Positions 7,562-15,822 of a stretch of 42,933 nucleotides of DNA are shown here, in pieces. The notes under the pieces were generated by a model, which searched no databases, was not told the DNA's origin, and saw only the letters and a list, made by a program, of their open reading frames with translations. Position 1 is the stretch's first letter. Every line of letters begins with the position of its first letter. This DNA comes from an uncultured Collinsella sp. (GTDB lineage: Bacteria > Actinomycetota > Coriobacteriia > Coriobacteriales > Coriobacteriaceae). The position numbers and the translations under genes were made by a program. The stretch covers positions 1-42,933 of the forward strand of contig UQKW01000018.1 of the NCBI GenBank assembly GCA_900541885.1. The letters run 5' to 3'.

Positions 7562-10500
7562 ATGTACGTTCCACACCCCCGTATCCGTAGGCTGTCGAAA
7601 ATCCCGCTTGTTGGGACGGCGGCGCTTGCTGCGTTGATCGCCACGAGCGTCGCCTGCTTCACGGCCACGCCCCAGGTTGCCCAGGCGGCAGACGCGCCCG
7701 CAATCACCGATATGACCGAGCAGGACTATAGCGATTTGGGCCTGGGCACGAGCGAGGACATTCCGGCCGATACCGTTGGCCCCTACTCCACCACCACTCC
7801 TACGACGTTTGCCACGCGCAGCGAGGTCTATATGGCAGTTAACGGTAGCCATGGCAATCGCTACACTCTGCGCGACAAGCTCGAGAACGTCGAGCGCGGC
7901 GATCTTGGCGGCAGCAGCAAACTCACCGATGGCTATGGAAGTGTGTGGGGCGCCGCAAAGTTCTGGCAAAATGTCAACAGCTTCGATACGGGTAGCGACC
8001 TCTACAAGCACAGCGATTACGGCGGCGGCGACTGGTCGTACCTAAGCAACAATGGGTCATCAACAGTGCTTGCCAACGAGAACAGCGACTTCTCGGGCAT
8101 TCACGCCACGAGCGTCGAGTTCTGCAGCGACGCCAAAACGGGCAAAAAGAGCCGCGTCGCCGAGCTTCGCGCCTATGGCGACAGCTCCTCTACCACGATC
8201 GACGGCAAGTCGTACTCCGGAAAGATCGAGCTGGTCCTCTTTTCGTTTGCCAACGGGCGCACGCGCAAGCTCGATACACGCCTGCCGGTGACGGTCAACA
8301 CCAATATGATGTACGAAGGCCGTTTTAAGTATCTGGATGCCGGTTATCTGCAAGAGCACGATGCCGTCTTTGATGTCGAGGCGGGCGATGTCGATGGCGA
8401 CGGTGTGGACGAGCTTTTTGTCTACGCGGGTTGCTATGTCGACGAGAACGGCGTGCGCAAGGCCGTAGTCGACATGTACGACCTGGAGGGCGGCAACTGG
8501 AAGCAGAGCGTCGTTAAGATCGATGCCGGTAACGCCGCTGACTACACCACGCACAACAAGGGCGGGAACGATTCCTGGACGCAGCTTCAGTCAGCTCCTG
8601 TCGTTTCGCTGGCGGCCGGCGACCTCGATCGCGATTTTTGCGATGACCTCGCCATCGTGGTCTCGGCACCCTACGGCAAAAAGAATATTGATAAGTCGAC
8701 GCATTGCGAGCTGTTTTCGTGGGATGCATCCAAGGGTGCGCTCGTCCATGTCGATGCTCTGGGCGACGCGGGCGCAATCTCCCTCTCCGCGAACGGCAAG
8801 ACCATGGTCGCTGCGAATGCGACGTTCGGCACGTTTGCCGCCTACGATGAAGAAGGAAAGAAGACGGGTGAAACCGTCACGGGCCTTATTCTTGCGGGCT
8901 ATGACTGGCAACGCAGCGCTTTTGATTACGGCGCTTCTGACGGCAGCAAGGGGCTGTACGGCGCGCTGTACCGCTACGCGTATTTTGACTCGGAGTCTGG
9001 CGAGTTCAAGCTTTCCGATTGCAAGGAATACAGAGACGGGCTCCTCGCCTCCTATGGGCTGATGCATGTGCCCAACAGCGCATGGAAGGATAGCGCTCAG
9101 GATAAGCGCTATCCGTGCACCTTGGCGCCTATTGCCCTTGCCACTGCCAATCTTGACGGCCTGTCCGAGCAGCTGGCGGTCGACGAGGTGCTCGTGGGCG
9201 GCGATGTGTTCCGCGACTTTGCCTGCAACACGGCACAGAGCGGGGCTCAGGGCTTGGGGTCCATGGTCGGAACCATGAGCATGAGCGGTCAGCAATACAA
9301 CAGCAGCAACAAGCATGACCACAAGGGTATAGAGCAGGTGTGGATCAGCGACGTCAAGGCGGGCAGCGTCTCGGGTTCGGACCGCTATAACGAGAGCTTT
9401 ATCGCCGTGGTGGGCAAGCACCGCGACGAGGACCTGCGCAAGAACGATGACTACTATTGGATGACCGCCTCGCATTTTTCGCTCGACGAGAACGGAAAGG
9501 TGCGCCGCGGCGAGGAGCAGGTGATTAGCGAGAGCAACCGTCGCGGCACTACCTACGGCACATTTATCTCGCTCGCGCTGCCCGATGTCGACAACGACAG
9601 CGTCAAGATCACGTACAAGGACCGCTACAAGGTCTATACCAACCCGCGCGTGCTTGCCGTGCTGCAGGATGCGCCCTATGTTGAGGATCTGGAGCAGGCA
9701 TACGGCTATCTGGTGTTGGGCGGCACGTCATACGGAGAGGAAAAGGGCACGGGGACATCCCAGGGCTATACCATTGGCGCCGAGTTGGGCGTTGCCGTCG
9801 AGGTGCAGACCGGTCCGCCCCTGGTCGCGATGAATGCTTCAGTCGATTTTGCCGCCGAGGGATGCTATGACTACCGGAGCGAGCGCACGGTCAGCGCAAG
9901 CGTAAGCTATGAGTCGCATGCCGGCGAGGGTGACAAGGCCGTGCTCTACACGATTCCGATGGTCTATTACGAGTATGAGATCGAAAATGAGGAAACTGGT
10001 GGCAAGGGCGTGATGGCGGCGCCCGTGTCGCTCGGCGCGCAGACCTCGGTCGTTAATGTCGAGGCCTATGACCGCATTGCCAAACAGCACAATATGACAC
10101 CGCTCAGCTACTTTTTGACCAACCGGTCGGGAGAACCCGGAACCTATCAAACGACGCTCAACGGCGAGACTCCCGTTGGGGATTCCTTTGGCCTGGGCAA
10201 GCCTGGCGTAACGCGCGCCTACACGCACGATGGGTTTAACGGCGCCGCCGCGCAGTCGGGGGCGAGCATTGAGCAGACCATCGAAGTCGAGGAGGGCAAG
10301 GAGCAGGAGCTCGAGCTCGGCTTGACGCTGAACGGCAGCGTTGTCATGGGCGCGAAGCTCGCAAAGCACGAGTTGTTTGGCGGCCTGTGCTTTGGTGCCA
10401 ACGCCGGCTTTACTACGGGTAACTCCTCGAGTGAATCGACCGAATACGGCGGCACCGTCGACAACCTGCCCGAGGCCGCGCAGGGCAAGTACGGTTTTGT

Positions 10501-11650
10501 GTGGCGTCTGGGCGTCAACGCGGTGGATGTCGACAAGTTCGAGGCAGACTCGGGCGACAAGCTCGGCACCAAGGACACCGACCAGTTCTGGATCGTGGGC
10601 TATGACGTTAAGGACGTCGAGATGCCCGACGCGCCGGCCGTGACGGGCTTTACGGCAAACGCCGTCGATTCGACCAGCGTTACGTTTAGCTGGGACGATG
10701 TACTCGCAAACAAGAGTGGCTTTAGCTACGGCGTGGGCATGCTGCAGAGCAATGCGGCGGATGCGGTCGTCAATAGCTGGAAGATTGCCGACAACACGCA
10801 GACCTCGCTCAAGTGGGATGGGCTGCAGCCCAATACGGAGTATCGATTCGCCATCGCCGCCGTTAAGAATGGATCCACGACCGAAACAGGTATTCGCTCG
10901 GCAATCATCACGGTCAAGACCATGCCCGATGGCATGACGATGACCGTGAGCGGACCTGCGGCGGATGCTGCGGAGGGGTCGGATCTTGGATACGACTCTT
11001 CGGTTGAGCGCACGGCGGGAAGCCACCTGACGCTCTCGGCGATTGGCCATGTGAAGCAACTCGGTGCTGACGATAGCGAAACAGGGCTGGCACCGACCTA
11101 TATGTGGTACCGCAAGGGCCGCGGCGAGACCGAGTTCAAGCGTGTGGCTGCCGATGGCAACCTCGCAGCCGGGACGGCCTCGACGCTTGGGATTGACCTG
11201 ACCGCAGATGATGACGGCGCGCAGTACTACTGCCATGTGGGTTACAACGATGTTGGCCTCGATACCGGTGTGACGCTCGTGAATATCGCGACCGAGGAGA
11301 CAGCACCCACAACGGTGAATGCCACCCCGATCCGCACGCGCCGCCTGTTCTCACAGGCAAGTGCGGGCGCCAAGAAGTTCTTGGACCATACGCTGGTAAA
11401 CACTGCCGGCCCCACCGACTCCGAAGGCTCAAAGGACCCCGAGACTCCTGAGACCCCGACGAACCCGGACAAGCCCAAGTCCGACAACGGAGCTAAGACC
11501 GACACCAAGGTCAAGACTACGACCACAGCGAAGAACCTCGCAAACACCGGCGACCAAACATTCGCCCTAGTCGCCACCGCGGCAGCAGCGGGAGCAACGC
11601 TCGTAGTGATAGCCCTCATCATGCTGATCAAGCGCCGCAAGACCCACTAG
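7562..11650 (+). CDS. Large wall-anchored surface protein with FG-GAP-like, fibronectin III and Ig-like regions
   Basis: A 1362-residue secreted protein. Residues 1-42 form a signal peptide (basic start, hydrophobic run, cleavage near VAQA-AD). Acidic DVDGDGVDE and GDLDRDFCDD segments (about 275-365) resemble FG-GAP/VCBS calcium-binding beta-propeller repeats, with weaker copies near 525 and 675. About 1020-1110 is a fibronectin type III domain (TSVTFSWDD, LQPNTEYRFAIAAVKNG). About 1120-1250 is Ig-like (YMWYRKG, AQYYCHVGY). A Pro/Thr/Lys linker, sorting signal LANTG (1326-1330), membrane helix and basic tail RRK end it. The start at 7562 follows GCGAGG at 7550-7555; ATG 7526 lacks such a site. 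A housekeeping sortase outside the window should anchor it. The ligand is unknown; adhesion is inference. Confidence 0.88.
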   Translation: MYVPHPRIRRLSKIPLVGTAALAALIATSVACFTATPQVAQAADAPAITDMTEQDYSDLGLGTSEDIPADTVGPYSTTTPTTFATRSEVYMAVNGSHGNRYTLRDKLENVERGDLGGSSKLTDGYGSVWGAAKFWQNVNSFDTGSDLYKHSDYGGGDWSYLSNNGSSTVLANENSDFSGIHATSVEFCSDAKTGKKSRVAELRAYGDSSSTTIDGKSYSGKIELVLFSFANGRTRKLDTRLPVTVNTNMMYEGRFKYLDAGYLQEHDAVFDVEAGDVDGDGVDELFVYAGCYVDENGVRKAVVDMYDLEGGNWKQSVVKIDAGNAADYTTHNKGGNDSWTQLQSAPVVSLAAGDLDRDFCDDLAIVVSAPYGKKNIDKSTHCELFSWDASKGALVHVDALGDAGAISLSANGKTMVAANATFGTFAAYDEEGKKTGETVTGLILAGYDWQRSAFDYGASDGSKGLYGALYRYAYFDSESGEFKLSDCKEYRDGLLASYGLMHVPNSAWKDSAQDKRYPCTLAPIALATANLDGLSEQLAVDEVLVGGDVFRDFACNTAQSGAQGLGSMVGTMSMSGQQYNSSNKHDHKGIEQVWISDVKAGSVSGSDRYNESFIAVVGKHRDEDLRKNDDYYWMTASHFSLDENGKVRRGEEQVISESNRRGTTYGTFISLALPDVDNDSVKITYKDRYKVYTNPRVLAVLQDAPYVEDLEQAYGYLVLGGTSYGEEKGTGTSQGYTIGAELGVAVEVQTGPPLVAMNASVDFAAEGCYDYRSERTVSASVSYESHAGEGDKAVLYTIPMVYYEYEIENEETGGKGVMAAPVSLGAQTSVVNVEAYDRIAKQHNMTPLSYFLTNRSGEPGTYQTTLNGETPVGDSFGLGKPGVTRAYTHDGFNGAAAQSGASIEQTIEVEEGKEQELELGLTLNGSVVMGAKLAKHELFGGLCFGANAGFTTGNSSSESTEYGGTVDNLPEAAQGKYGFVWRLGVNAVDVDKFEADSGDKLGTKDTDQFWIVGYDVKDVEMPDAPAVTGFTANAVDSTSVTFSWDDVLANKSGFSYGVGMLQSNAADAVVNSWKIADNTQTSLKWDGLQPNTEYRFAIAAVKNGSTTETGIRSAIITVKTMPDGMTMTVSGPAADAAEGSDLGYDSSVERTAGSHLTLSAIGHVKQLGADDSETGLAPTYMWYRKGRGETEFKRVAADGNLAAGTASTLGIDLTADDDGAQYYCHVGYNDVGLDTGVTLVNIATEETAPTTVNATPIRTRRLFSQASAGAKKFLDHTLVNTAGPTDSEGSKDPETPETPTNPDKPKSDNGAKTDTKVKTTTTAKNLANTGDQTFALVATAAAAGATLVVIALIMLIKRRKTH

Positions 11651-11677
11651 TAGCCAGTCGAACATATCGACAACCCA

Positions 11678-11716
11678 AAAACCCGGGTAGCCAAAAAACA
11701 GGCCACCCGGGTTTTC
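11678..11716 (+). terminator. Intrinsic terminator of the surface-protein gene
   Basis: Arms 11678-11692 and 11701-11715 form a 14-of-15 bp stem around an A-rich loop, ending in TTTT. It lies 28 nt after the stop codon. Confidence 0.85.
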
Positions 11717-11722
11717 TGTTGA

Positions 11723-12034
11723 GTGGAGACTCCGCAAGCGGAAACTGCATCCCACAATTAGTGCCCGGAACGGGACACATTTTCCGTCAAGCCCTCATCC
11801 GGAAAATCCATCCCAGTTTGAGCGCCCAGACCGGGACGCACTTTCCCAAAGGGTCCTCAACGGGAAACTGCGTCCCATAATTAGGCCGGGAAATGGGATG
11901 AACTTTCCCAATGAGAGCCAACCGGAAAATACATCCCGGAATCCAGCTGAATAGTGGGACACACTTTCCCAATCGGGTCCCAAGCGGAAACTGCATCCCA
12001 TTCCAGACAAGAATTCCGGGACACACTTTCCGCA
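11723..12034. repeat. 61-62-nt tandem array B' (downstream copy, inverted)
   Basis: Four full units start at 11771, 11832, 11894 and 11955 (periods 61, 62, 61, 62), with half units at each end. The 14-bp motif of the upstream array occurs ten times, at 11740, 11772, 11801, 11833, 11863, 11895, 11924, 11956, 11986 and 12018, strictly alternating in orientation, with steps of 29-32 nt. The minus strand of this array aligns with the plus strand of the array at 7237-7440, including the spacers, so the two arrays are inverted copies. Confidence 0.9.
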
Positions 12035-12040
12035 AACAAA

Positions 12041-12063
12041 GAAGGCCACATGACGTGGCCTTC
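12041..12063. repeat. Partial element A hairpin next to array B'
   Basis: GAAGGCCAC (12041-12049) pairs with GTGGCCTTC (12055-12063). Read on the minus strand it continues TTTG...GCGGAA, the same continuation as the inner hairpin of element A at 7105-7139. It therefore looks like a truncated third copy joined directly to the array. The T-rich flank on the minus strand may let it terminate transcripts leaving the LtaS-like gene. Confidence 0.6.
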
Positions 12064-12117
12064 AACTTATATATGTTCGGCGATACACCCAAGACAAGCC
12101 ACGCCCCAACATCAGGG

Positions 12118-12247
12118 CGTCTGTCCAGGCGGAGGCATATAAGGTTCATCGCGAGTTCCGCACGCAAAGGGGGCCACTTAATGTGGCCCCCGTCTTGCGC
12201 AGGACTGTCCGAGCAGGGAACCTTATATGCCTCCGCCCGGACAGACG
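12118..12247. repeat. Palindromic element A (copy 2, inverted)
   Basis: A 130-nt element with 30-bp terminal inverted arms (12118-12147 and 12218-12247, one mismatch). The inner hairpin GGGGGCCAC/GTGGCCCCC (12169-12177 with 12183-12191) has the ATTAA loop on the minus strand. It ends 27 nt from the stop codon of the LtaS-like gene and probably acts as its terminator. It is the inverted relative of 7051-7172. Confidence 0.8.
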
Positions 12248-12274
12248 TTTCAGTTATGAACTCGCAGCTAGTCG

Positions 12275-14575
12275 CTACTTGATCTTGGTCGTGCCCGGCG
12301 CCAGGTTGGGGTCGGTCTCGTTGGCCTCGGTCTGGAAGTGCTCTGTGTACACGTTCTTGCCGTCGCGGAACATCTCGTAGTACTGCATCTTTGCGTAATC
12401 CTCACGCGCCTTGGTGGCGGCTGCGGCAGCGGCGTCGTTGCCGGTGACGTTGGAGGAGAGCGCCCAGCGCAGGCTGGCGTCCTCGTAACCCACGGAGTTG
12501 ATAGCGGGCAGCGACTCGCGCAGCGTCATGTGCGCCTTCTGGTAGTCGGTCAGCGGTGCGCCGATCAGCTGCATAAGCTGGGTGGACAGGTAGTTGGTGG
12601 ACAGGTCGTCGGTCTCACTCGTCTGGTCGCAACCGGCAACGTCGTAGTTAGCCCAAATGATGTAGTCGGTCTGCCACAGACGTTCCTGGTGCGTGGCGTC
12701 GTCCTCTCCGGTAAACCACTTGTCGTTGAACTTGGACGGGAAGAACGGCTGATGGTCACCCCAGAACACCACGACCACCTTACGGTCGAGCTTGCTCAGG
12801 GCGTTGAGGAAGTAACGCAGCGCCTGGTCGGACTGCTCAATGCACGAGACGTACTCGTCGACATCGGACAGCGTGCCGTCCTCGATGGTCTTGGCGTCCA
12901 GGTCGGTCGTGTCGATGTTAAGGTGCATCTGCTTGTCGACCGGCAGCAGGCCCGTATCGTAGCCCGAGTGGTTCTGCATGGTCACGTCGAAGATAAACTG
13001 CGGATCGGCGTTCTGGTCGAGCAGCTCAAGAATCTTGTCGTAGGTAGCCTGGTCGGTCACCATGCCGCGCAGGGTGTCGGCTCCCTGGAAATCGTTGATG
13101 GACAGGAACTGGTCAAAGCCAAAGTCCTTGTAGACGTTCTCGCGGTTCCAGTTGGTGGCATGGTTGGGGTGCATGGCCGTGGTGGAATAGCCGAGCGATT
13201 TGAACTGCTCTGCCAGGTTCCCGGTCGTCTCCATGTTGTAGATGGTGTAGGGGTACACGCCCGAGCCCAGGTTGGCCATGGAGTTGCCGGTCATAAACTC
13301 AAACTCGGTATTGGCGGTGCCGCCGCCGTAGGCGCTCACGTAGAGCTTGCCGCGGCTGAGGCAGTTGGACAGGTTCTTAAAGTACTGCGGACCCTCGTAG
13401 CCGGCGCGCATGTTCTGGTAGATCGACAGATCCGAGAAGGTCTCGTTCATGATGGCGATGACCGTGGGCTTCTCGCTGTCGAACTGCTCCTTTGCGGCGG
13501 TGCGCTCGTCACTCTTGGCGGCGTCGGACTTGTCGTAGGCCTTGGCGTACTTTTTGAGCGTGGCCTTGGCATCGTCGACGGAGTAGTCGGCGGGTTTGGG
13601 CGGCTTGATGGACTGCGCTGCGCTAATGAAAGCGGGCAGGTAGCCCTCGCGCCAGTAGCTCTCGAGCGGGCGCCAGGTGTAGACGGTGATGCCGAGGGTG
13701 TTGTAGTAGTCGATGAGCGTGACATGCGCGGTCACGCCGCCCAGGCACAGCACCGCCACGAGCAGGTTGGTGAGCAGCATGCGCTTGGCGTTGGCGGCGC
13801 CCTTCTGACGGTGCGGTGCCACCAGGCCGGCGTACTCGCACAGCAGCATGGCGATGGCGGTAAAGCCCATGGACAGCACGCAGAACAGTGAGATCGAGAA
13901 GGTGTAGCCGGTGCCGGCGACCGCGGCGGCGGTGGAGATGGCCGAAAGGTCGCCCGGCTGGATGGGCATGGATTTAAACGTGATGACGAAGAACTCGGCA
14001 ATGCCCAGGACAAAGAGGGCAAAGGCCAGGATCGCGGGAGCTGCGCCGTGGCGCTGGAACAGGAAGAACAGGCCGACCATGAGCACGGTGATGATGGCCC
14101 ACTCGAGCAGGATGCACAGGGGGTAGACCCAGGTAAAGTCGTGGTTGGACGAGACCTCCATGCCCAGCAGCGCAAAGACGCCGGCGAGCAGCAGGCACAG
14201 GACGGCGGCGACGAGCGGTTTGCCCACAAAGGCGCCGCGCAGGCGGGCGAGCTTGCCGGTGGGGGCGGGGGCGTCGGGCTTGGCGAACGCAAAGACGCGC
14301 GGGGCGATGCGGTCGCGGGCGATGCTGGCCCAAGCGCAACCGGTGAGAATGGCATTGGTCAGGATGAGCACCACAAAGGCGAGCGGCTCGTTTTGGGCGA
14401 CGAGGCCAATGGCGCCCCAGACGGTCAAGAAGAGCTGGAACAGGCCGAAGGCGACGCTCCAGGCGATGGCGCCCTTGGTGACGGTGCCCGACTGAGCGCG
14501 AATGGCCTTGGCCTCGCGCAAAACAAGGTAGACGGTCGCCGCAAGACCGATGAGCGAGATGGCGGCTGCGAACAT
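12275..14575 (-). CDS. LtaS-like membrane sulfatase-fold phosphoglycerol transferase
   Basis: A 766-residue protein of the LTA synthase/MdoB family, which transfers glycerol-phosphate groups to surface glycolipids or glycans. About five to seven N-terminal membrane helices (first 270 residues) precede an extracellular alkaline-phosphatase-fold domain. The domain shows PTVIAIMNETFSDLS (near 373, metal-binding Glu), GGGTANTEFEFMTG (near 418, nucleophile Thr region) and FWGDHQPFFPSKF (near 603, metal-binding Asp/His). The start at 14575 follows GTGAGGAG and is preferred to a GTG five codons upstream. Whether it makes true lipoteichoic acid or decorates another wall polymer cannot be told from sequence. 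Confidence 0.88.
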   Translation of the reverse strand: MFAAAISLIGLAATVYLVLREAKAIRAQSGTVTKGAIAWSVAFGLFQLFLTVWGAIGLVAQNEPLAFVVLILTNAILTGCAWASIARDRIAPRVFAFAKPDAPAPTGKLARLRGAFVGKPLVAAVLCLLLAGVFALLGMEVSSNHDFTWVYPLCILLEWAIITVLMVGLFFLFQRHGAAPAILAFALFVLGIAEFFVITFKSMPIQPGDLSAISTAAAVAGTGYTFSISLFCVLSMGFTAIAMLLCEYAGLVAPHRQKGAANAKRMLLTNLLVAVLCLGGVTAHVTLIDYYNTLGITVYTWRPLESYWREGYLPAFISAAQSIKPPKPADYSVDDAKATLKKYAKAYDKSDAAKSDERTAAKEQFDSEKPTVIAIMNETFSDLSIYQNMRAGYEGPQYFKNLSNCLSRGKLYVSAYGGGTANTEFEFMTGNSMANLGSGVYPYTIYNMETTGNLAEQFKSLGYSTTAMHPNHATNWNRENVYKDFGFDQFLSINDFQGADTLRGMVTDQATYDKILELLDQNADPQFIFDVTMQNHSGYDTGLLPVDKQMHLNIDTTDLDAKTIEDGTLSDVDEYVSCIEQSDQALRYFLNALSKLDRKVVVVFWGDHQPFFPSKFNDKWFTGEDDATHQERLWQTDYIIWANYDVAGCDQTSETDDLSTNYLSTQLMQLIGAPLTDYQKAHMTLRESLPAINSVGYEDASLRWALSSNVTGNDAAAAAATKAREDYAKMQYYEMFRDGKNVYTEHFQTEANETDPNLAPGTTKIK

Positions 14576-14638
14576 GCTGAGACTCCTCACAAACTAAAAC
14601 CTACGAAAGCGGGGGTTTACCCGATTGTTACCAAGATA

Positions 14639-14662
14639 TGCGCAGCGTTTGAGGGCTGCGCA
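14639..14662. promoter_or_regulatory. Inverted repeat in the divergent LtaS-like/nitroreductase gap
   Basis: TGCGCAGC (14639-14646) and GCTGCGCA (14655-14662) are perfect 8-bp inverted arms 8 nt apart. They lie in the 213-bp region between two divergent genes, so an operator is plausible. No confident promoter boxes were seen around it. Confidence 0.35.
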
Positions 14663-14788
14663 CAATAACCAGCCATAATAACGCGCGGGTGTGGCGGTGT
14701 TGCGCAATGGAGTGTCGACCTGCGCGATAATGGACGGGAATTACACGGAAACGTAAAGGCTTCTTAAAGAAATGACGAGGATGAGGCG

Positions 14789-15664
14789 ATGAGCGAGCAG
14801 GTTTGCAAGACGGACGTTGAGTGCTGCGGTGGACTCGCGGGCGTGGACGCCGGCGGCTATCCGGTCGAGGCTACGGGCAACGCGGTGCTGGACATCTTGG
14901 AACACCGTTCTTCCACGCGTGCCTTTGCGCACGATGACGAGGGTCGACCCGTGGCGGTGACCGACGAGCAGCGCGCGGCGATCCTGCATGCGGCGAGTCG
15001 CGCGCCGTCGGCGGGCGCCATGATGATGTATTCCATCGTAAGCATTCGCGAGCAGGCTACGCTGGACCGTCTGGCCGACCTGTGCGACCACCAGCCCATG
15101 ATCGCCAAGGCGCCCTGGGCACTAATATTTGTGGTCGATTATGCCAAGTGGATCGATCTGTTTGAGCACGTGGGCTGCTTTGAGCCCGAGTTTGTCGAGC
15201 GTACGGGCAAGGCGCCCCGCCGCGCGCCGGGTTTGGGCGACTTTGCCATCGCGGCCCAGGACGCCGTGATCGCCGCGCAAAACGCCGTGGTTGCCGCCGA
15301 GGCCCTGGGGCTGGGGAGCTGCTACATCGGTGATATCGTCGAGAATGCCGAGGAAGTTGCCGAGCTGCTCAATCTGCCGCCCTATACCATGCCGCTATCG
15401 ATGCTCATCATCGGCACGCCCCGTAAGGAGCGCCCGGCAATCGCGCACCCCGTGGTGAACCTGGTGCACGAGGAGCGCTACTGCCGTGCGGATGCCGCGA
15501 CCATGGACGCGCAGGTGGCCGAGATGGATGCGATGTTTCGCCCGCATGCCCGCGAGGTGGGGGAGCGCGTCGTGGACATCTATACCCGCAAGCACACGAG
15601 TCCCTTTATGGCCGAGATGAGCCGATCCATGGAATGGTGGTTCAAAAACTGGCTTGGAAAATGA
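14789..15664 (+). CDS. Nitroreductase-family flavoprotein
   Basis: A 291-residue FMN-dependent oxidoreductase of the nitroreductase superfamily. HRSSTRAF near residue 46 and SRAPSAGAMMMYSIV near 70-84 are the FMN-binding start. AAQNAVVAAEALGLGSCYIGDI near 165-186 is the family's second signature (positions only are given for the full motif), and IIGTPRKERP follows near 210. The C-terminal 60 residues form an extra tail. The substrate is unknown. ATG 14789 follows a purine-rich GAGGATGAGG. The stop is followed immediately by a hairpin terminator. Confidence 0.85.
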   Translation: MSEQVCKTDVECCGGLAGVDAGGYPVEATGNAVLDILEHRSSTRAFAHDDEGRPVAVTDEQRAAILHAASRAPSAGAMMMYSIVSIREQATLDRLADLCDHQPMIAKAPWALIFVVDYAKWIDLFEHVGCFEPEFVERTGKAPRRAPGLGDFAIAAQDAVIAAQNAVVAAEALGLGSCYIGDIVENAEEVAELLNLPPYTMPLSMLIIGTPRKERPAIAHPVVNLVHEERYCRADAATMDAQVAEMDAMFRPHAREVGERVVDIYTRKHTSPFMAEMSRSMEWWFKNWLGK

Positions 15665-15665
15665 C

Positions 15666-15700
15666 GAATGTGACAAGGGGGCAGCCCCTTTGTTACATTC
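15666..15700. terminator. Palindromic terminator, ACAAAGGGG family (copy 1)
   Basis: Arms 15666-15680 and 15685-15700 form a near-perfect stem (GAATGT..ACAAGGGG with CCCCTTTGTTACATTC) around GCAG. It starts two bases after the nitroreductase stop. The same core recurs at 18139-18192 and 29038-29068 with different but complementary flanks. Confidence 0.7.
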
Positions 15701-15781
15701 CATATCGCCGCGGTAGCTTAAAGACTGTATAAATCTTTATCTAGCTGGGAAAACAGTGCATTAAAACATGGGCCGATTGCC

Positions 15782-15787
15782 TATAAT
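15782..15787 (+). promoter_or_regulatory. -10 box of the kup promoter
   Basis: A perfect TATAAT with TGCC just upstream. The -35 region (CATTAA, 15759-15764) is weak, so it may act as an extended -10 promoter. The implied leader is only about 30 nt, leaving no room for a riboswitch. Confidence 0.5.
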
Positions 15788-15822
15788 CCCTTCGAACATT
15801 AAAGTTGGGAGGAAACCGGCTT

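Noticed and set aside
7051..12247. Classical on/off phase-variation switch by promoter inversion
   Set aside because: The inverted modules enclose the whole gene together with its putative promoter, and no recombinase gene is in the window, so inversion would not by itself switch expression.
12338..13891. 517-codon open frame opposite the LtaS-like gene
   Set aside because: Val/Leu/Gly-rich shadow of a gene with clear sulfatase-fold motifs on the minus strand.
15701..15822. c-di-AMP (ydaO-type) riboswitch upstream of kup
   Set aside because: The TATAAT at 15782-15787 leaves only about a 30-nt leader and no matching conserved core is visible.
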